A DNA stretch of 32,248 bases from JAAGZL01 sp050291365 (GTDB lineage: Bacteria; Pseudomonadota; Gammaproteobacteria; Chromatiales; Chromatiaceae), in the NCBI GenBank assembly GCA_050291365.1, contig JBNKJS010000042.1, forward strand, positions 1 through 32,248, read 5' to 3'. This document shows positions 1 through 8,817 of this stretch, piece by piece. Under the pieces are notes generated by a model, which was not told where the DNA came from, did no database searches, and saw nothing but the letters and a program-made list of their open reading frames with translations. Each line of letters begins with the position of its first letter. Position 1 is the first letter of the stretch. Made by a program: the position numbers and the translations under genes.

Positions 1-1544
1 GTTCCGGTAAATCCACCCTGCTGCGCATTATGGCCGGACTGGACAGCGAGATAGAGGGCGAGGCCCGCCCCCAGCCTGGGATCAAGATAGGCTACCTGCC
101 CCAGGAACCACAACTGGATCCAAGCAAAGATGTACGCGGCAATGTGGAAGAGGCCCTGTCTGAGGTAAAAGATGCACTGGAAGAGCTGGATAAGGTGTAC
201 GCCGCCTATGCTGAACCGGATGCGGATTTTGATGCCCTGGCCAAACGTCAGGGAGAGCTGGAGAACATCATCCAGGCCCAGGACGGACATAACCTGGACC
301 GCACCCTGGAGGTAGCCGCCGACGCCCTGCGCCTGCCGCCTTGGGATGCGGATGTAACCAAGATCTCCGGCGGTGAACGCCGCCGCGTGGCCCTGTGTAA
401 ACTGCTGCTCTCCAAGCCGGACATGCTGCTGCTGGACGAGCCCACCAACCATCTGGACGCAGAGTCTGTGGCCTGGCTGGAGCGCTTCCTGCACGACTAT
501 CCTGGAACCGTAGTAGCGGTAACCCATGATCGATATTTTCTGGATAACGTAGCCGGTTGGATCCTGGAGCTGGACCGCGGTCACGGCATCCCCTGGGAGG
601 GCAACTACTCCTCCTGGCTAGAACAGAAGGAGCAGAGACTGGAGCTGGAGCAGAAACAGGAGTCCGCCCGCATCAAGAGCATGAAGCACGAACTGGAGTG
701 GGTACGCAGCAACCCCAAGGGGAGGCATGCCAAGAGCAAGGCTCGTCTGCAACGCTTTGAAGAGCTTCAGAGCCAGGATTTCCAGAAGCGTAGCGAGACC
801 AACGAGATCTACATCCCACCCGGTGAGCGCCTGGGGGATCTGGTAATCGAGGCCAAAGGTCTGAAGAAGTCATTTGGTGACAACGTTCTGTATGAAGACC
901 TCAGCTTCAACCTGCCCAAGGGCGGCATAGTCGGCATCATCGGACCCAACGGGGCGGGTAAGACAACCCTATTCCGCATGATTACCGGAGAAGAGAAACC
1001 GGACGACGGTGAGTTTCGGATCGGTGAGACGGTGAGTGTCGCCTATGTGGACCAGTCCCGCGACGCCCTAAATGATGACAAAACGGTGTGGGAAGAGCTC
1101 TCTGGCGGCGGCGACATCATCACTGTCGGTAACTACGAGATGAATTCACGCGCCTATGTCAGCCGCTTCAACTTCAAGGGGCCGGACCAGCAGAAACGGG
1201 TGGGCGATCTATCCGGCGGTGAGCGCAACCGGGTGCATCTAGCCAACCTACTAAAAAGCGGCGGCAACCTGCTGCTGTTGGACGAACCCACCAACGATCT
1301 GGACGTGGAAACCCTGCGCGCCCTGGAAGAGGCCATCCTCACCTTCCCCGGCTGTGTGGTGGTCATCTCCCATGACCGCTGGTTCCTGGATCGCATCGCT
1401 ACCCATATCCTGGCCTTCGAGGGTGACTCCAAGGCGGTCTGGTTTGAAGGTAACTATGCCGACTACGAGGCGGATCGTAAGAAGCGTCTGGGTGCTGAGG
1501 CGGATCAGCCGCATCGGATTAAATATCGAAAGATAGATGGTTGA
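1..1544 (+). CDS. ettA: EttA, ABC-F translational throttle ATPase (5' end missing)
   Basis: Energy-dependent translational throttle A is a soluble ABC-F ATPase that binds the ribosomal E site and gates the first elongation step according to the ATP/ADP ratio. The frame is open from the first bases, which encode the end of the first Walker A (SGKSTLLRIMAGLD), so the start lies upstream of the window. The first signature SGGER is at about 366-380, followed by LLLDEPTNHLD. A charged linker with WVRSNPKGRHAKSKAR, the P-site tRNA interaction motif region, covers about 690-750. The second Walker A GPNGAGKTT is at about 942-968, and the second SGGER at 1212-1226 is followed by LLLDEPTNDLD. There is no membrane domain. 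The visible part is about 513 residues of a family near 555. The GRHAKSK linker and the ending GNYADYEADRKKRLG match EttA rather than Uup or YheS. Confidence 0.96.
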   Translation, partial: SGKSTLLRIMAGLDSEIEGEARPQPGIKIGYLPQEPQLDPSKDVRGNVEEALSEVKDALEELDKVYAAYAEPDADFDALAKRQGELENIIQAQDGHNLDRTLEVAADALRLPPWDADVTKISGGERRRVALCKLLLSKPDMLLLDEPTNHLDAESVAWLERFLHDYPGTVVAVTHDRYFLDNVAGWILELDRGHGIPWEGNYSSWLEQKEQRLELEQKQESARIKSMKHELEWVRSNPKGRHAKSKARLQRFEELQSQDFQKRSETNEIYIPPGERLGDLVIEAKGLKKSFGDNVLYEDLSFNLPKGGIVGIIGPNGAGKTTLFRMITGEEKPDDGEFRIGETVSVAYVDQSRDALNDDKTVWEELSGGGDIITVGNYEMNSRAYVSRFNFKGPDQQKRVGDLSGGERNRVHLANLLKSGGNLLLLDEPTNDLDVETLRALEEAILTFPGCVVVISHDRWFLDRIATHILAFEGDSKAVWFEGNYADYEADRKKRLGAEADQPHRIKYRKIDG

Positions 1545-1722
1545 TACTGGCAGGACCAAGGTGTCAGGGCCGAGGGCTTAGGTGTTGGATCCTATGCAGG
1601 GTATTAGAACAGCTCGTCATCCCGCAACTTGGAGACTGGGTCATTCCCCTCTCTCATTGGGGATGTGGTTAGGATGAGATGCCTCCCTCGGCTTAATTGC
1701 GTGGCAGATGAACCAGCCATCG

Positions 1723-3108
1723 TCATCCCCTACGCCAACTAGTCCCCCCTGCCCCATCCTCCAGCAGGATATTCGCCTCTTGTAGCTGATCACGAATTCG
1801 ATCCGCCTCGGCCCAGTTTTTCTCTTTGCGTGCATCCAGACGCTGCTGGATGAGGCTATCTATATCCGCATCGCTCAGGGCATCATCACTGGCTGCTTCG
1901 CCACGCAGGTATGACTCTACATCGTCTTGCAGGATTCCCAGCACCGCCCCCATTGCTTTCAGTTCTGCGGCCAAAGCTGCTGCTGCGGCCTCATCCTGTT
2001 TACGGGTACGGTTGATCTCACGCGCCAGATCGAACATGGCGGCCAGGGCCTCCGGGGTGTTGAAATCGTCGTCCATGGCGGCGTTGAAGCGCTCCCGGAA
2101 CTGCTCGCCTCCGGCTGGCTCTGCTTCTGGTAGACCGCGCATGGCGTTATAGAATCTGGTGAGGGCGCCGCGGGCGTTATTCAGATGTTCATCGTCGTAG
2201 TTGAGCGGGCTGCGATACTGGCTGGTCATTATGAAATAGCGCACCTCTTCCGCCCGGTACTGTTTCAGGATCTCACGCACGGTGAAGAAGTTGCCCAGGG
2301 ATTTGGACATCTTCTCTTCATTGATGCGCACAAAGCCGTTATGCAGCCAGTAGTTTACGAACTTCTTGCCGGTAGCCCCTTCGGACTGAGCGATCTCGTT
2401 TTCATGATGGGGAAAGGTGAGATCGGCACCGCCGCCGTGAATGTCGAAGGTATCCCCCAGGCAGCAGGTGGACATGGCGGAGCACTCGATATGCCAGCCG
2501 GGACGACCCTCGCCCCAGGGAGATTCCCAGGCCGGTTCCCCCGGCTTGGCCGCCTTCCACAGCACGAAATCCAGGGGATCGCGCTTCTCCTGCTCTACCT
2601 CGACCCTCTCTCCAGCCCGCAGGTCTTCGATACTCTTGCCTGAGAGCTTGCCGTAACCGTCAAAGCTGCCGACCGAGTAGTAGACATCCCCATTGTCGCC
2701 CACATAGGCGTGGCCCTGATCTATCAGCCGCTGCACCATAGCGACGATCTCTACGATATGGGTGGTGGCCTTTGGCTCCTCTGAGGGACGCAATACGCCC
2801 AGGGCATCTTCATCTTCATGCATGGCATCGATGAAGCGTTCGGTAAGGTCTGAGAAGGCTTCACCGTTCTCATTGGCGCGATTAATGATCTTGTCGTCAA
2901 TATCGGTAATGTTGCGAACATACTTAACTTCGTAGCCTTTTGCCTGCAAATAGCGATAAATGACGTCAAATACCACCATAACCCGGGCGTGGCCCAGGTG
3001 ACATAGGTCGTACACCGTCATGCCGCAGACATACATACTGACCTTGCCCGGCTCGATGGGGATGAACTCTTCTTTCTTGTTTGTGAGATCGTTGTAGACC
3101 TTAAGCAT
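1723..3108 (-). CDS. cysS: Cysteinyl-tRNA synthetase
   Basis: This class I aminoacyl-tRNA synthetase charges tRNA-Cys in the cytoplasm and needs zinc for cysteine discrimination. The protein has 461 residues, the usual length. The HIGH-type motif is HLGH at residues 37-40 and KMSKS is at 266-270. The zinc ligands known from the E. coli enzyme are all present at C28, C209, H234 and E238. The C-terminal anticodon-binding part ends in the family-typical G-T-S-W-R-R. The gene is convergent with ettA across a 178-base gap with no other gene, and divergent from ppiA across about 190 bases that must hold both promoters. The cysS / cyclophilin / lpxH neighbourhood is common in Gammaproteobacteria. 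Confidence 0.97.
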   Translation of the reverse strand: MLKVYNDLTNKKEEFIPIEPGKVSMYVCGMTVYDLCHLGHARVMVVFDVIYRYLQAKGYEVKYVRNITDIDDKIINRANENGEAFSDLTERFIDAMHEDEDALGVLRPSEEPKATTHIVEIVAMVQRLIDQGHAYVGDNGDVYYSVGSFDGYGKLSGKSIEDLRAGERVEVEQEKRDPLDFVLWKAAKPGEPAWESPWGEGRPGWHIECSAMSTCCLGDTFDIHGGGADLTFPHHENEIAQSEGATGKKFVNYWLHNGFVRINEEKMSKSLGNFFTVREILKQYRAEEVRYFIMTSQYRSPLNYDDEHLNNARGALTRFYNAMRGLPEAEPAGGEQFRERFNAAMDDDFNTPEALAAMFDLAREINRTRKQDEAAAAALAAELKAMGAVLGILQDDVESYLRGEAASDDALSDADIDSLIQQRLDARKEKNWAEADRIRDQLQEANILLEDGAGGTSWRRG

Positions 3109-3300
3109 GTTTCCAACCAGATATTAAAACGTCGTAAAAACCACAGCCATGGGCATAGTAAACGAAACCTAGCCCACAACAAAGTGAAACTGGGGTTTAA
3201 CCACTCAATCAGGTGCTTTATGATACGTGGTTTGCAGTTATCTGCCGGGTGGGGCAATAGCCACCACATCCATAGCAAAAAATATAGGAATTTATCTGAG

Positions 3301-3894
3301 ATGAAAAAACTGTTTTCCAGACTTTTTCTGGCCACCCTAATCAGCTTAGGGCTGGTTTCAGCTGCCAATGCTGAGAATGTAAAGGTGCTAATGAAGACCA
3401 GCATGGGCAATATTGAGCTGGAGCTGTATGCCGACAAGGCGCCCCTTACCGTACAGAACTTTCTGCATTACATGGACGAGGGCTTTTACGATGGGACCAT
3501 CTTCCACAGGGTCATCAACAGTTTCATGATTCAGGGTGGGGGCTTTGATCAGAACATGCAAGAGAAGCGCACCCGTGCACCTATCAAAAACGAGGCAAAG
3601 AACCGCCTGAAAAACAAGCGTGGCACCATTGCTATGGCCCGTACCTCAGCACCCCACTCCGCCACTGCTCAGTTTTTCATCAACCATGCGGACAATACCG
3701 ACCTGGACTATCCGGGTGGTGACGGCTGGGGCTACTGTGTCTTTGGCAAGGTAACAAAAGGCATGGACACCGTGGACAAGATAGCAGATGTTTACATTGT
3801 TACCAGAAATAACATGCAGAATATCCCCATGAGAAACGTGCCGGAAAAACCGGTCATCATCAAAAGCGTCACCCGTGTGGCCGCTGCCAAGTAA
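3301..3894 (+). CDS. ppiA: Exported cyclophilin-type peptidyl-prolyl isomerase (PpiA-like)
   Basis: This periplasmic cyclophilin catalyses cis-trans isomerisation of X-Pro bonds. The ATG at 3301 is chosen although the frame is open from 3184, because it begins a clean signal peptide (MKKLFSRLFL, a hydrophobic core, then AANA before E25) and has an AGGA about 12 bases upstream. The mature part is a complete cyclophilin core: FHRVINSFMIQGGGF, a MARTSAPHSATAQFFIN segment and WGYCVFGKVTKGMD. The product has 197 residues. It is followed after 50 bases by a cytoplasmic paralogue that repeats nearly every motif, so the pair probably arose by tandem duplication with gain or loss of the export signal. 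Cyclophilin function is certain; periplasmic location is inferred from the signal peptide. Confidence 0.93.
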   Translation: MKKLFSRLFLATLISLGLVSAANAENVKVLMKTSMGNIELELYADKAPLTVQNFLHYMDEGFYDGTIFHRVINSFMIQGGGFDQNMQEKRTRAPIKNEAKNRLKNKRGTIAMARTSAPHSATAQFFINHADNTDLDYPGGDGWGYCVFGKVTKGMDTVDKIADVYIVTRNNMQNIPMRNVPEKPVIIKSVTRVAAAK

Positions 3895-3944
3895 CGGATT
3901 TACCACAGCAAAATATCGTTCATTAACATATAGAGAGTTATTTC

Positions 3945-4433
3945 ATGATCACACTTAAAACAAACCTCGGCGACATCAAAATTGAGCTTGATGAAGAAAA
4001 TGCGCCTATCACCTCCGCAAACTTCAAACAGTATGTCAAAGATGGACACTATGACGGATGCATATTTCATCGAGTAATCAATAATTTCATGATACAGGGC
4101 GGCGGTTTCGAATCCGGCATGAAAGAGAAAGAGACCCGCGAGCCGATCCAGAATGAGGCTAACAACGGTCTCAGCAATCTGACCGGATCTATCGCCATGG
4201 CACGCACCATGGACCCGCACTCAGCTTCCGCTCAATTCTTCATCAATGTGGCGGATAACAAGTTCCTGGACCACCCGGGGCAGGACGGCTGGGGTTACTG
4301 TGTCTTTGGCAAGGTCACTGAAGGCATGGAAGTCGTCAATAAGATCAAGACTGTTGAGACCGGATTCAATAGTGGACACCAGGATGTACCGGTGGAGGAT
4401 GTAATCATCACTAAAGCTGAAATCTCAGAATAG
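3945..4433 (+). CDS. ppiB: Cytoplasmic cyclophilin-type peptidyl-prolyl isomerase (PpiB)
   Basis: This 162-residue single-domain cyclophilin starts directly with MITLKTNLGDIKIELD and has no signal peptide, so it should be cytoplasmic. The active-site segments FHRVINNFMIQGGGF, SIAMARTMDPHSASAQFFIN and WGYCVFGKVTEGM are intact. Length and sequence match PpiB. It lies 50 bases after the exported paralogue and 37 bases before lpxH on the same strand, so the three genes may be co-transcribed. An AGAGAG stretch about 8 bases before the ATG is a plausible ribosome binding site. Confidence 0.95.
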   Translation: MITLKTNLGDIKIELDEENAPITSANFKQYVKDGHYDGCIFHRVINNFMIQGGGFESGMKEKETREPIQNEANNGLSNLTGSIAMARTMDPHSASAQFFINVADNKFLDHPGQDGWGYCVFGKVTEGMEVVNKIKTVETGFNSGHQDVPVEDVIITKAEISE

Positions 4434-4470
4434 GCTTGGGGCCTGTTAACACTATGCGAATATTCGTTGT

Positions 4471-5196
4471 ATGATCGATACCATCCTGATAGCAGACCTC
4501 CACCTGTCTGCAGAGAAACCGGCAACCGTAGAACTTTTCTTACGATTTCTTAGGGACAAGGTATCGCGCAGTCAACGTCTATATATCCTGGGAGACCTGT
4601 TCGATGTCTGGTTGGGTGATGACGACAGAACACCACCCATACCAGACATATTCAAGGGTCTGTCCGACGTTGCCTCCAGGGGATGCCAACTGTTTTTCAT
4701 CCGAGGCAACCGAGACTTTCTTGTTGGAGAAGAGTTCAGCAGGGAAACAGGTTGCGCCCTGCTGCATGACACTGCGGTAATAAATATCTCTGGAGATTCC
4801 ACCCTGCTGATGCATGGTGATTTATTAGTAACAGATGACTCAGACTACCAGAGAGACAGGCGCTATCTGCGCAGCAATGAGTTCCGGGATGAATTCTTGA
4901 GTAAACCATTATCAGAACGCAGGGCAATTGCCAGCAGCATTCGCCAAAAAAGCATGGAGGCAAAGGGTGAGCTAGACAAATCCGTTATGGATGTGGTTGA
5001 CGCCACCGTTGAGAAGTACATGGGACAGCATGGTTGCTGGCAACTGATACATGGACATACCCACATTGAGGGAGAACATGACCTGCGTCTGGATGGAAGG
5101 CCGGCCAAACGTTTCGTCCTGGGCGAGTGGACGGAGGATAAAGGTCCATACTTAGTGGACCAGGGAAACAGCCTAGAGTACTGCATTTTCAGGTAG
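4471..5196 (+). CDS. lpxH: UDP-2,3-diacylglucosamine hydrolase LpxH
   Basis: LpxH hydrolyses UDP-2,3-diacylglucosamine to lipid X (2,3-diacylglucosamine 1-phosphate) and UMP, the fourth step of lipid A synthesis, as a peripheral inner-membrane metallo-phosphoesterase. The 241-residue protein shows the calcineurin-like metal-binding series in order: D9-x-H11, GDLFD with D42, GNRD at 79-82, H115 in MHGD, and GHTH with H196 and H198. Length and motifs match LpxH rather than LpxI or LpxG. It follows ppiB at 37 bases, a common gammaproteobacterial order. About 2.5 kb downstream, on the other strand, is a set of envelope glycosyltransferases that could act on lipid A. Confidence 0.96.
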   Translation: MIDTILIADLHLSAEKPATVELFLRFLRDKVSRSQRLYILGDLFDVWLGDDDRTPPIPDIFKGLSDVASRGCQLFFIRGNRDFLVGEEFSRETGCALLHDTAVINISGDSTLLMHGDLLVTDDSDYQRDRRYLRSNEFRDEFLSKPLSERRAIASSIRQKSMEAKGELDKSVMDVVDATVEKYMGQHGCWQLIHGHTHIEGEHDLRLDGRPAKRFVLGEWTEDKGPYLVDQGNSLEYCIFR

Positions 5197-5300
5197 GGGC
5201 CGCTGCCAAAGTAAAAATAGCCACCACAAAACCCACAAGATTTTTCCCAAGCTGCCGATAGTCTTTTATCAGTATATGTAGTGAGGGATATCTACGCTTC

Positions 5301-7694
5301 ATGAAAAAGATTGGTCGCTTCAGTGTCAAACAAGAACTCGGATCAGGTAGCCAGGGGACGGTATATCTCTGCACCGACCCCGAATTGCAGCGTTACGTCG
5401 CCATAAAGCTCCTCACAGGAAAACAGGGCCTACTCTCAAGCGATGTAAAAGAGTTTCTGAATGAGGCGCGCAGCATAAGTCACATCCAACACCCAAATAT
5501 CGTCTCAATCTTTGACGTAGGCAAACAGGACAACAGACCCTATCTGGTATTTGAGTTTGTGAAGGGGGAGCTACTCTCTGACCGACTTAGCAAAAAACAA
5601 CCTGAACTGAACGTGGCACTGGATATTGCAACCGGCATCCTCTCAGGAGTGGCCCAGGTGCACAAAGATGGCATTGTCCATCGTGACCTCAAACCCGCCA
5701 ACATTATTATTGACGGTAATTCCACGCCAAAGATTATGGATTTTGGTATAGCCAGGATACTAAGATCATCAAACGACAAGGATAAATTACTAACTGGCAC
5801 CCCCAGATACATGGCCCCTGAGTACATATCTCATGGTCGGGTTAGCCCGCAAATGGATGTATTCGCACTGGGGGCAATCCTGTATGAAATGGTAACAGGA
5901 AAACGGGCGTTTACCGGGGCAGACTCAACTGCACTACTTGATAATATAAAAAGCAAAAGCGTAGCACCGCCGTGCTCCATAAACCCGGAGGTGGGAGAAC
6001 GGCTGGATGCGATCATCATGAGAGCGCTGGATAAAGACCCGAGTTCACGCTACGCCAATGCCGGCGAAATGCTCAACGCGCTTATAGAATACAGAGAGGC
6101 CGCTGACAGGATAACAGGCGACAAGAGCTCATCCAAAGGAACCATAGAATTTCTGTTGCGAAGGATGCAGCGCCAGAGTGACTTCCCTGCCCTGTCAGAA
6201 TCAATAAGGACACTCAACCGACTGGCATCGTCAGAAGAAGAGAATGCCACCCGCCTGGCAAGCGTAATCATGAGCGATTTTGCCCTGGTTAATAAACTGC
6301 TCAAGGTGGTGAACTCGGCCTACTACAGCCGCTTCGCTGGCAAGATCGGCACCGTATCCAGGGCCATAGTCGTACTCGGTGTAAAGACTATTCGTTCTAT
6401 CGCCGCATCCCTCATATTCTTTGAACATCTGCACAACAAGGCCCAGGCCACCCAACTCAAGAACGAGATTGCCTCTGCCATCTATAGCGCCGCTTTTGCC
6501 CGACAGGCCGCAGAGGATGCAGGCATGGAACATGTAGAAGAGAGTTTTCTATGCGGCATGCTGCATAACCTCGGCAAGATATTGGTTACATATTACCTGC
6601 ATGGCGAGAGCGAAGAGGTGGCACGCCTGGTAAATCAGGAGAGACTTTCACAGGAGCAGGCGGAAATAAAAGTACTGGGAATGTCATTTAGTGATATCGG
6701 CATTGCAATTGCCAAACAGTGGAATTTTCCAAATACAATCACCTCTGGCATGGTCAAGATAGACCCCTCCAACCCAGGAAACCTAAAAGATAGCGTTGTA
6801 AAACTTCGCTGTATAGCAAACTTTGCCAACGAGGCCACCAGCATACTTGGCAGTGAACAGGGCCAGAATGAAGAAAATACCAAAGAGCTTTTGAAACGTT
6901 ATCGCACCGCCCTCGCTGTTACCGGAAAACGCTTCGACAATATGACAAAAAAGGCAAAGGTCGAATTCAGAGAGCTTAGCGGCAGTCTAATCGATAAAGC
7001 TAATGAGGACTCCGTCATCTATCACCTCTATCAAAACAAGAGGGATGAGGAGGATGAACAACAAGCCAAAACGGAGAAACCAGGCCAGGATATTACCCAG
7101 ACTCTACAAATAAGCCCGGACGAGAAACCAAAGGTCAAACAACCGGCTGAAGAACAGAAGACGGAGCAATCCAATGATAATGCGGAGGCCATCCTGACCG
7201 AAGGTCTGCAGGAAGTAACCGGGATGCTGCTGGAAGATGAAGCCAATCTAAGCCAGATATTCAATGTGGTTATAGAGACAATCTACCGGGCCTTTGCATA
7301 CAAACATGTAATTCTCGCACTACAGGACAGAAACAGAAATGAGTATTGCGCAAAGATGGGATTTGGCGCAGGTGTAGAAAAACTGATTCAAAACTTCCAT
7401 TTCCCAATTGCATTCAGTTCAAATGTATTCCACGCAGCAATTCAAAATGATGTGGATCTATACATAGAAGACGCATCTAGCAAAAAGATAAGAAGCAACA
7501 TTCCAGAGTGGCACAAAAAGATCATGAAGGCAGGATCGTTTTTTATCTTCCCCTTGGCAGTAAACCAGCGGCCACTGGGACTAATCTATGCAGACCATTC
7601 AAAACCCAGCGGGGTTAGCTTAAGTAAAAAACAGCTGAATCTGGTTAAGGCCCTGCGCAATCAGCTGATACTAGCCATAAAGTCCAGGGCTTGA
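5301..7694 (+). CDS. Ser/Thr protein kinase fused to HDOD and GAF domains
   Basis: This is a 797-residue cytoplasmic signalling protein. Residues about 6-265 form a Hanks-type kinase: glycine loop GSGSQG at 14-19, K36 in VAIK, E55, HRDLKPAN with D129, DFG at 147-149 and APE at 172-174, so it should be catalytically active. Residues about 285-480 look like an HDOD domain (NKLLKVVNSAYYSR, then LHNLGK near 421, where active HD phosphodiesterases have a metal-binding HD pair). A charged linker rich in E, K and Q runs about 575-630. Residues about 630-797 resemble a GAF sensor (FIFPLAVNQRPLGLIYADHS). There is no transmembrane segment, unlike PASTA-type kinases. It stands alone: about 100 bases follow lpxH, and the next gene is convergent. 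A GAGGGA lies about 11 bases before the ATG. Kinase activity is well supported; ligand and substrates are unknown. Confidence 0.9.
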   Translation: MKKIGRFSVKQELGSGSQGTVYLCTDPELQRYVAIKLLTGKQGLLSSDVKEFLNEARSISHIQHPNIVSIFDVGKQDNRPYLVFEFVKGELLSDRLSKKQPELNVALDIATGILSGVAQVHKDGIVHRDLKPANIIIDGNSTPKIMDFGIARILRSSNDKDKLLTGTPRYMAPEYISHGRVSPQMDVFALGAILYEMVTGKRAFTGADSTALLDNIKSKSVAPPCSINPEVGERLDAIIMRALDKDPSSRYANAGEMLNALIEYREAADRITGDKSSSKGTIEFLLRRMQRQSDFPALSESIRTLNRLASSEEENATRLASVIMSDFALVNKLLKVVNSAYYSRFAGKIGTVSRAIVVLGVKTIRSIAASLIFFEHLHNKAQATQLKNEIASAIYSAAFARQAAEDAGMEHVEESFLCGMLHNLGKILVTYYLHGESEEVARLVNQERLSQEQAEIKVLGMSFSDIGIAIAKQWNFPNTITSGMVKIDPSNPGNLKDSVVKLRCIANFANEATSILGSEQGQNEENTKELLKRYRTALAVTGKRFDNMTKKAKVEFRELSGSLIDKANEDSVIYHLYQNKRDEEDEQQAKTEKPGQDITQTLQISPDEKPKVKQPAEEQKTEQSNDNAEAILTEGLQEVTGMLLEDEANLSQIFNVVIETIYRAFAYKHVILALQDRNRNEYCAKMGFGAGVEKLIQNFHFPIAFSSNVFHAAIQNDVDLYIEDASSKKIRSNIPEWHKKIMKAGSFFIFPLAVNQRPLGLIYADHSKPSGVSLSKKQLNLVKALRNQLILAIKSRA

Positions 7695-7732
7695 GGTAAC
7701 TGTTCAGACCCTGCCTATAAGACCAGGGATAT

Positions 7733-8041
7733 TTATGAAACAGCCAATTTAGCCTTGTGAGTAATATCTAAATACAGGTTATACAGCGCAATACATGCCG
7801 GGAAGGCGTTAGATAGTATCCCGACCGAATCATTCTTGCCAAAGATAAAGTACGCCAATAGCAGTAGGCTTCCCGCTAAACTCATTAACCAGAAGGCGCG
7901 AGGAAATGTGGGCTTTTTCTCTTTGCTGGAAGAAATTAGTTGAACGAACCATCTACCAGCAAACATAAATACTCCGGTGTAACCCACAATCTTCCATGGT
8001 GTAACCGATGCACCCAACAGTACAAATAGAACGTCATTCAT
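7733..8041 (-). CDS. LAB_N (lipid A biosynthesis N-terminal domain) membrane protein
   Basis: This small membrane protein has 102 residues and three hydrophobic segments (about 10-30, 48-65, 70-90). The sequence matches the lipid-A-disaccharide synthase N-terminal domain family: WKIVGYTGVFMFAGRWFVQ near the start and FWLMSLAGSLLLLAYFIFG in the middle. Despite the family name these proteins are not LpxB. They are short membrane proteins found beside GT2 and GT39 glycosyltransferases, as here, and are thought to help handle lipid-linked sugars. It is the last gene of a three-gene minus-strand set, 45 bases after the GT2 gene. It converges on the kinase gene with a 38-base gap in which no clear terminator is visible. 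Confidence 0.85.
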   Translation of the reverse strand: MNDVLFVLLGASVTPWKIVGYTGVFMFAGRWFVQLISSSKEKKPTFPRAFWLMSLAGSLLLLAYFIFGKNDSVGILSNAFPACIALYNLYLDITHKAKLAVS

Positions 8042-8086
8042 TTCTAGTCTACCTTGTGTTCACTCTGAGATTAATGAGTCAAGCAA

Positions 8087-8809
8087 TTACTCGCACTCTT
8101 CTATTGCAGTTATCCTGGCCCTTCTCTGCAGCCACCTTACCCCGAAGATATCAACTATGCCGACCCAAAGCCGGTTATGCAGACCGTACTTTGATACACC
8201 AGCAACCCGGTGTCTGTGGTTCACCTCTACAGATACGGTCTTGCCACCATTGCGCTGAATAAGCGCCGGCAGGAAACGATGCATGTGATCAAAATATGGA
8301 AGTTCCAGAAATGCCGCGCGGGAAAACAGCTTGAGGCCACAGCCAGTATCCGGCGTTGCGTCTCGCAACAGGCGAGAACGAACCCCATTGGCAATCCGAG
8401 ATGATATCTTCTTTATCCAGCTATCCTGACGCTTTTTTCTGTAACCCGCCACCATCTGCAGATTCTTATCCCCGGAGCTGGCCTTGAGCATATCCATCAT
8501 GGCAGGGATGTCAGCCGGATCGTTCTGGCCATCACCATCCAGGGTCGCGATCCACTCTGATTTTGCTGCCTTAACCCCATTGAGGACCGCAGTACTTTGA
8601 CCGCTGTTGCGCTCATGTCGAAGATGCCTGACCTGCGGATACTTCTTCCGCAGACCAGTTAATACATCTACAGATTCATCGCTGCTGCAATCGTCTACAA
8701 AGATAATCTCATAGAGATATTTGCCATCCAGGGCAGCACGGATCTCATCGGCCAGAATAGGAATGTTCTCAGCCTCATTAAATACGGGAATTACAATGGA
8801 AAGCTCCAT
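8087..8809 (-). CDS. Family 2 glycosyltransferase, polyprenyl-phosphate sugar transferase type
   Basis: This GT-A fold transferase has 240 residues: MELSIVIPVFNEAENI at the start, FVDDCSSD with D39/D40, and the DGDGQNDP segment with D91 and D93 as nucleotide-sugar and metal ligands. The best match is to the dolichyl/undecaprenyl-phosphate mannosyl- or glucosyl-transferase group (DPM1/ArnC-like), which loads a sugar from a nucleotide donor onto a polyprenyl phosphate. No C-terminal membrane hairpin is evident, so it is the short form and probably depends on the neighbouring LAB_N protein for membrane contact. The gene starts 8 bases after the stop of the ArnT-like gene. Its likely role is to make the lipid-linked sugar that the GT39 protein then transfers. 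Which sugar is not readable. Confidence 0.88.
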   Translation of the reverse strand: MELSIVIPVFNEAENIPILADEIRAALDGKYLYEIIFVDDCSSDESVDVLTGLRKKYPQVRHLRHERNSGQSTAVLNGVKAAKSEWIATLDGDGQNDPADIPAMMDMLKASSGDKNLQMVAGYRKKRQDSWIKKISSRIANGVRSRLLRDATPDTGCGLKLFSRAAFLELPYFDHMHRFLPALIQRNGGKTVSVEVNHRHRVAGVSKYGLHNRLWVGIVDIFGVRWLQRRARITAIEECE

Positions 8810-8817
8810 CTGTTATC

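Noticed and set aside
3184..3300. Longer N-terminus for the exported cyclophilin
   Set aside because: The frame is open from 3184, but the extra residues precede a perfect signal peptide that starts at 3301 with a ribosome binding site.
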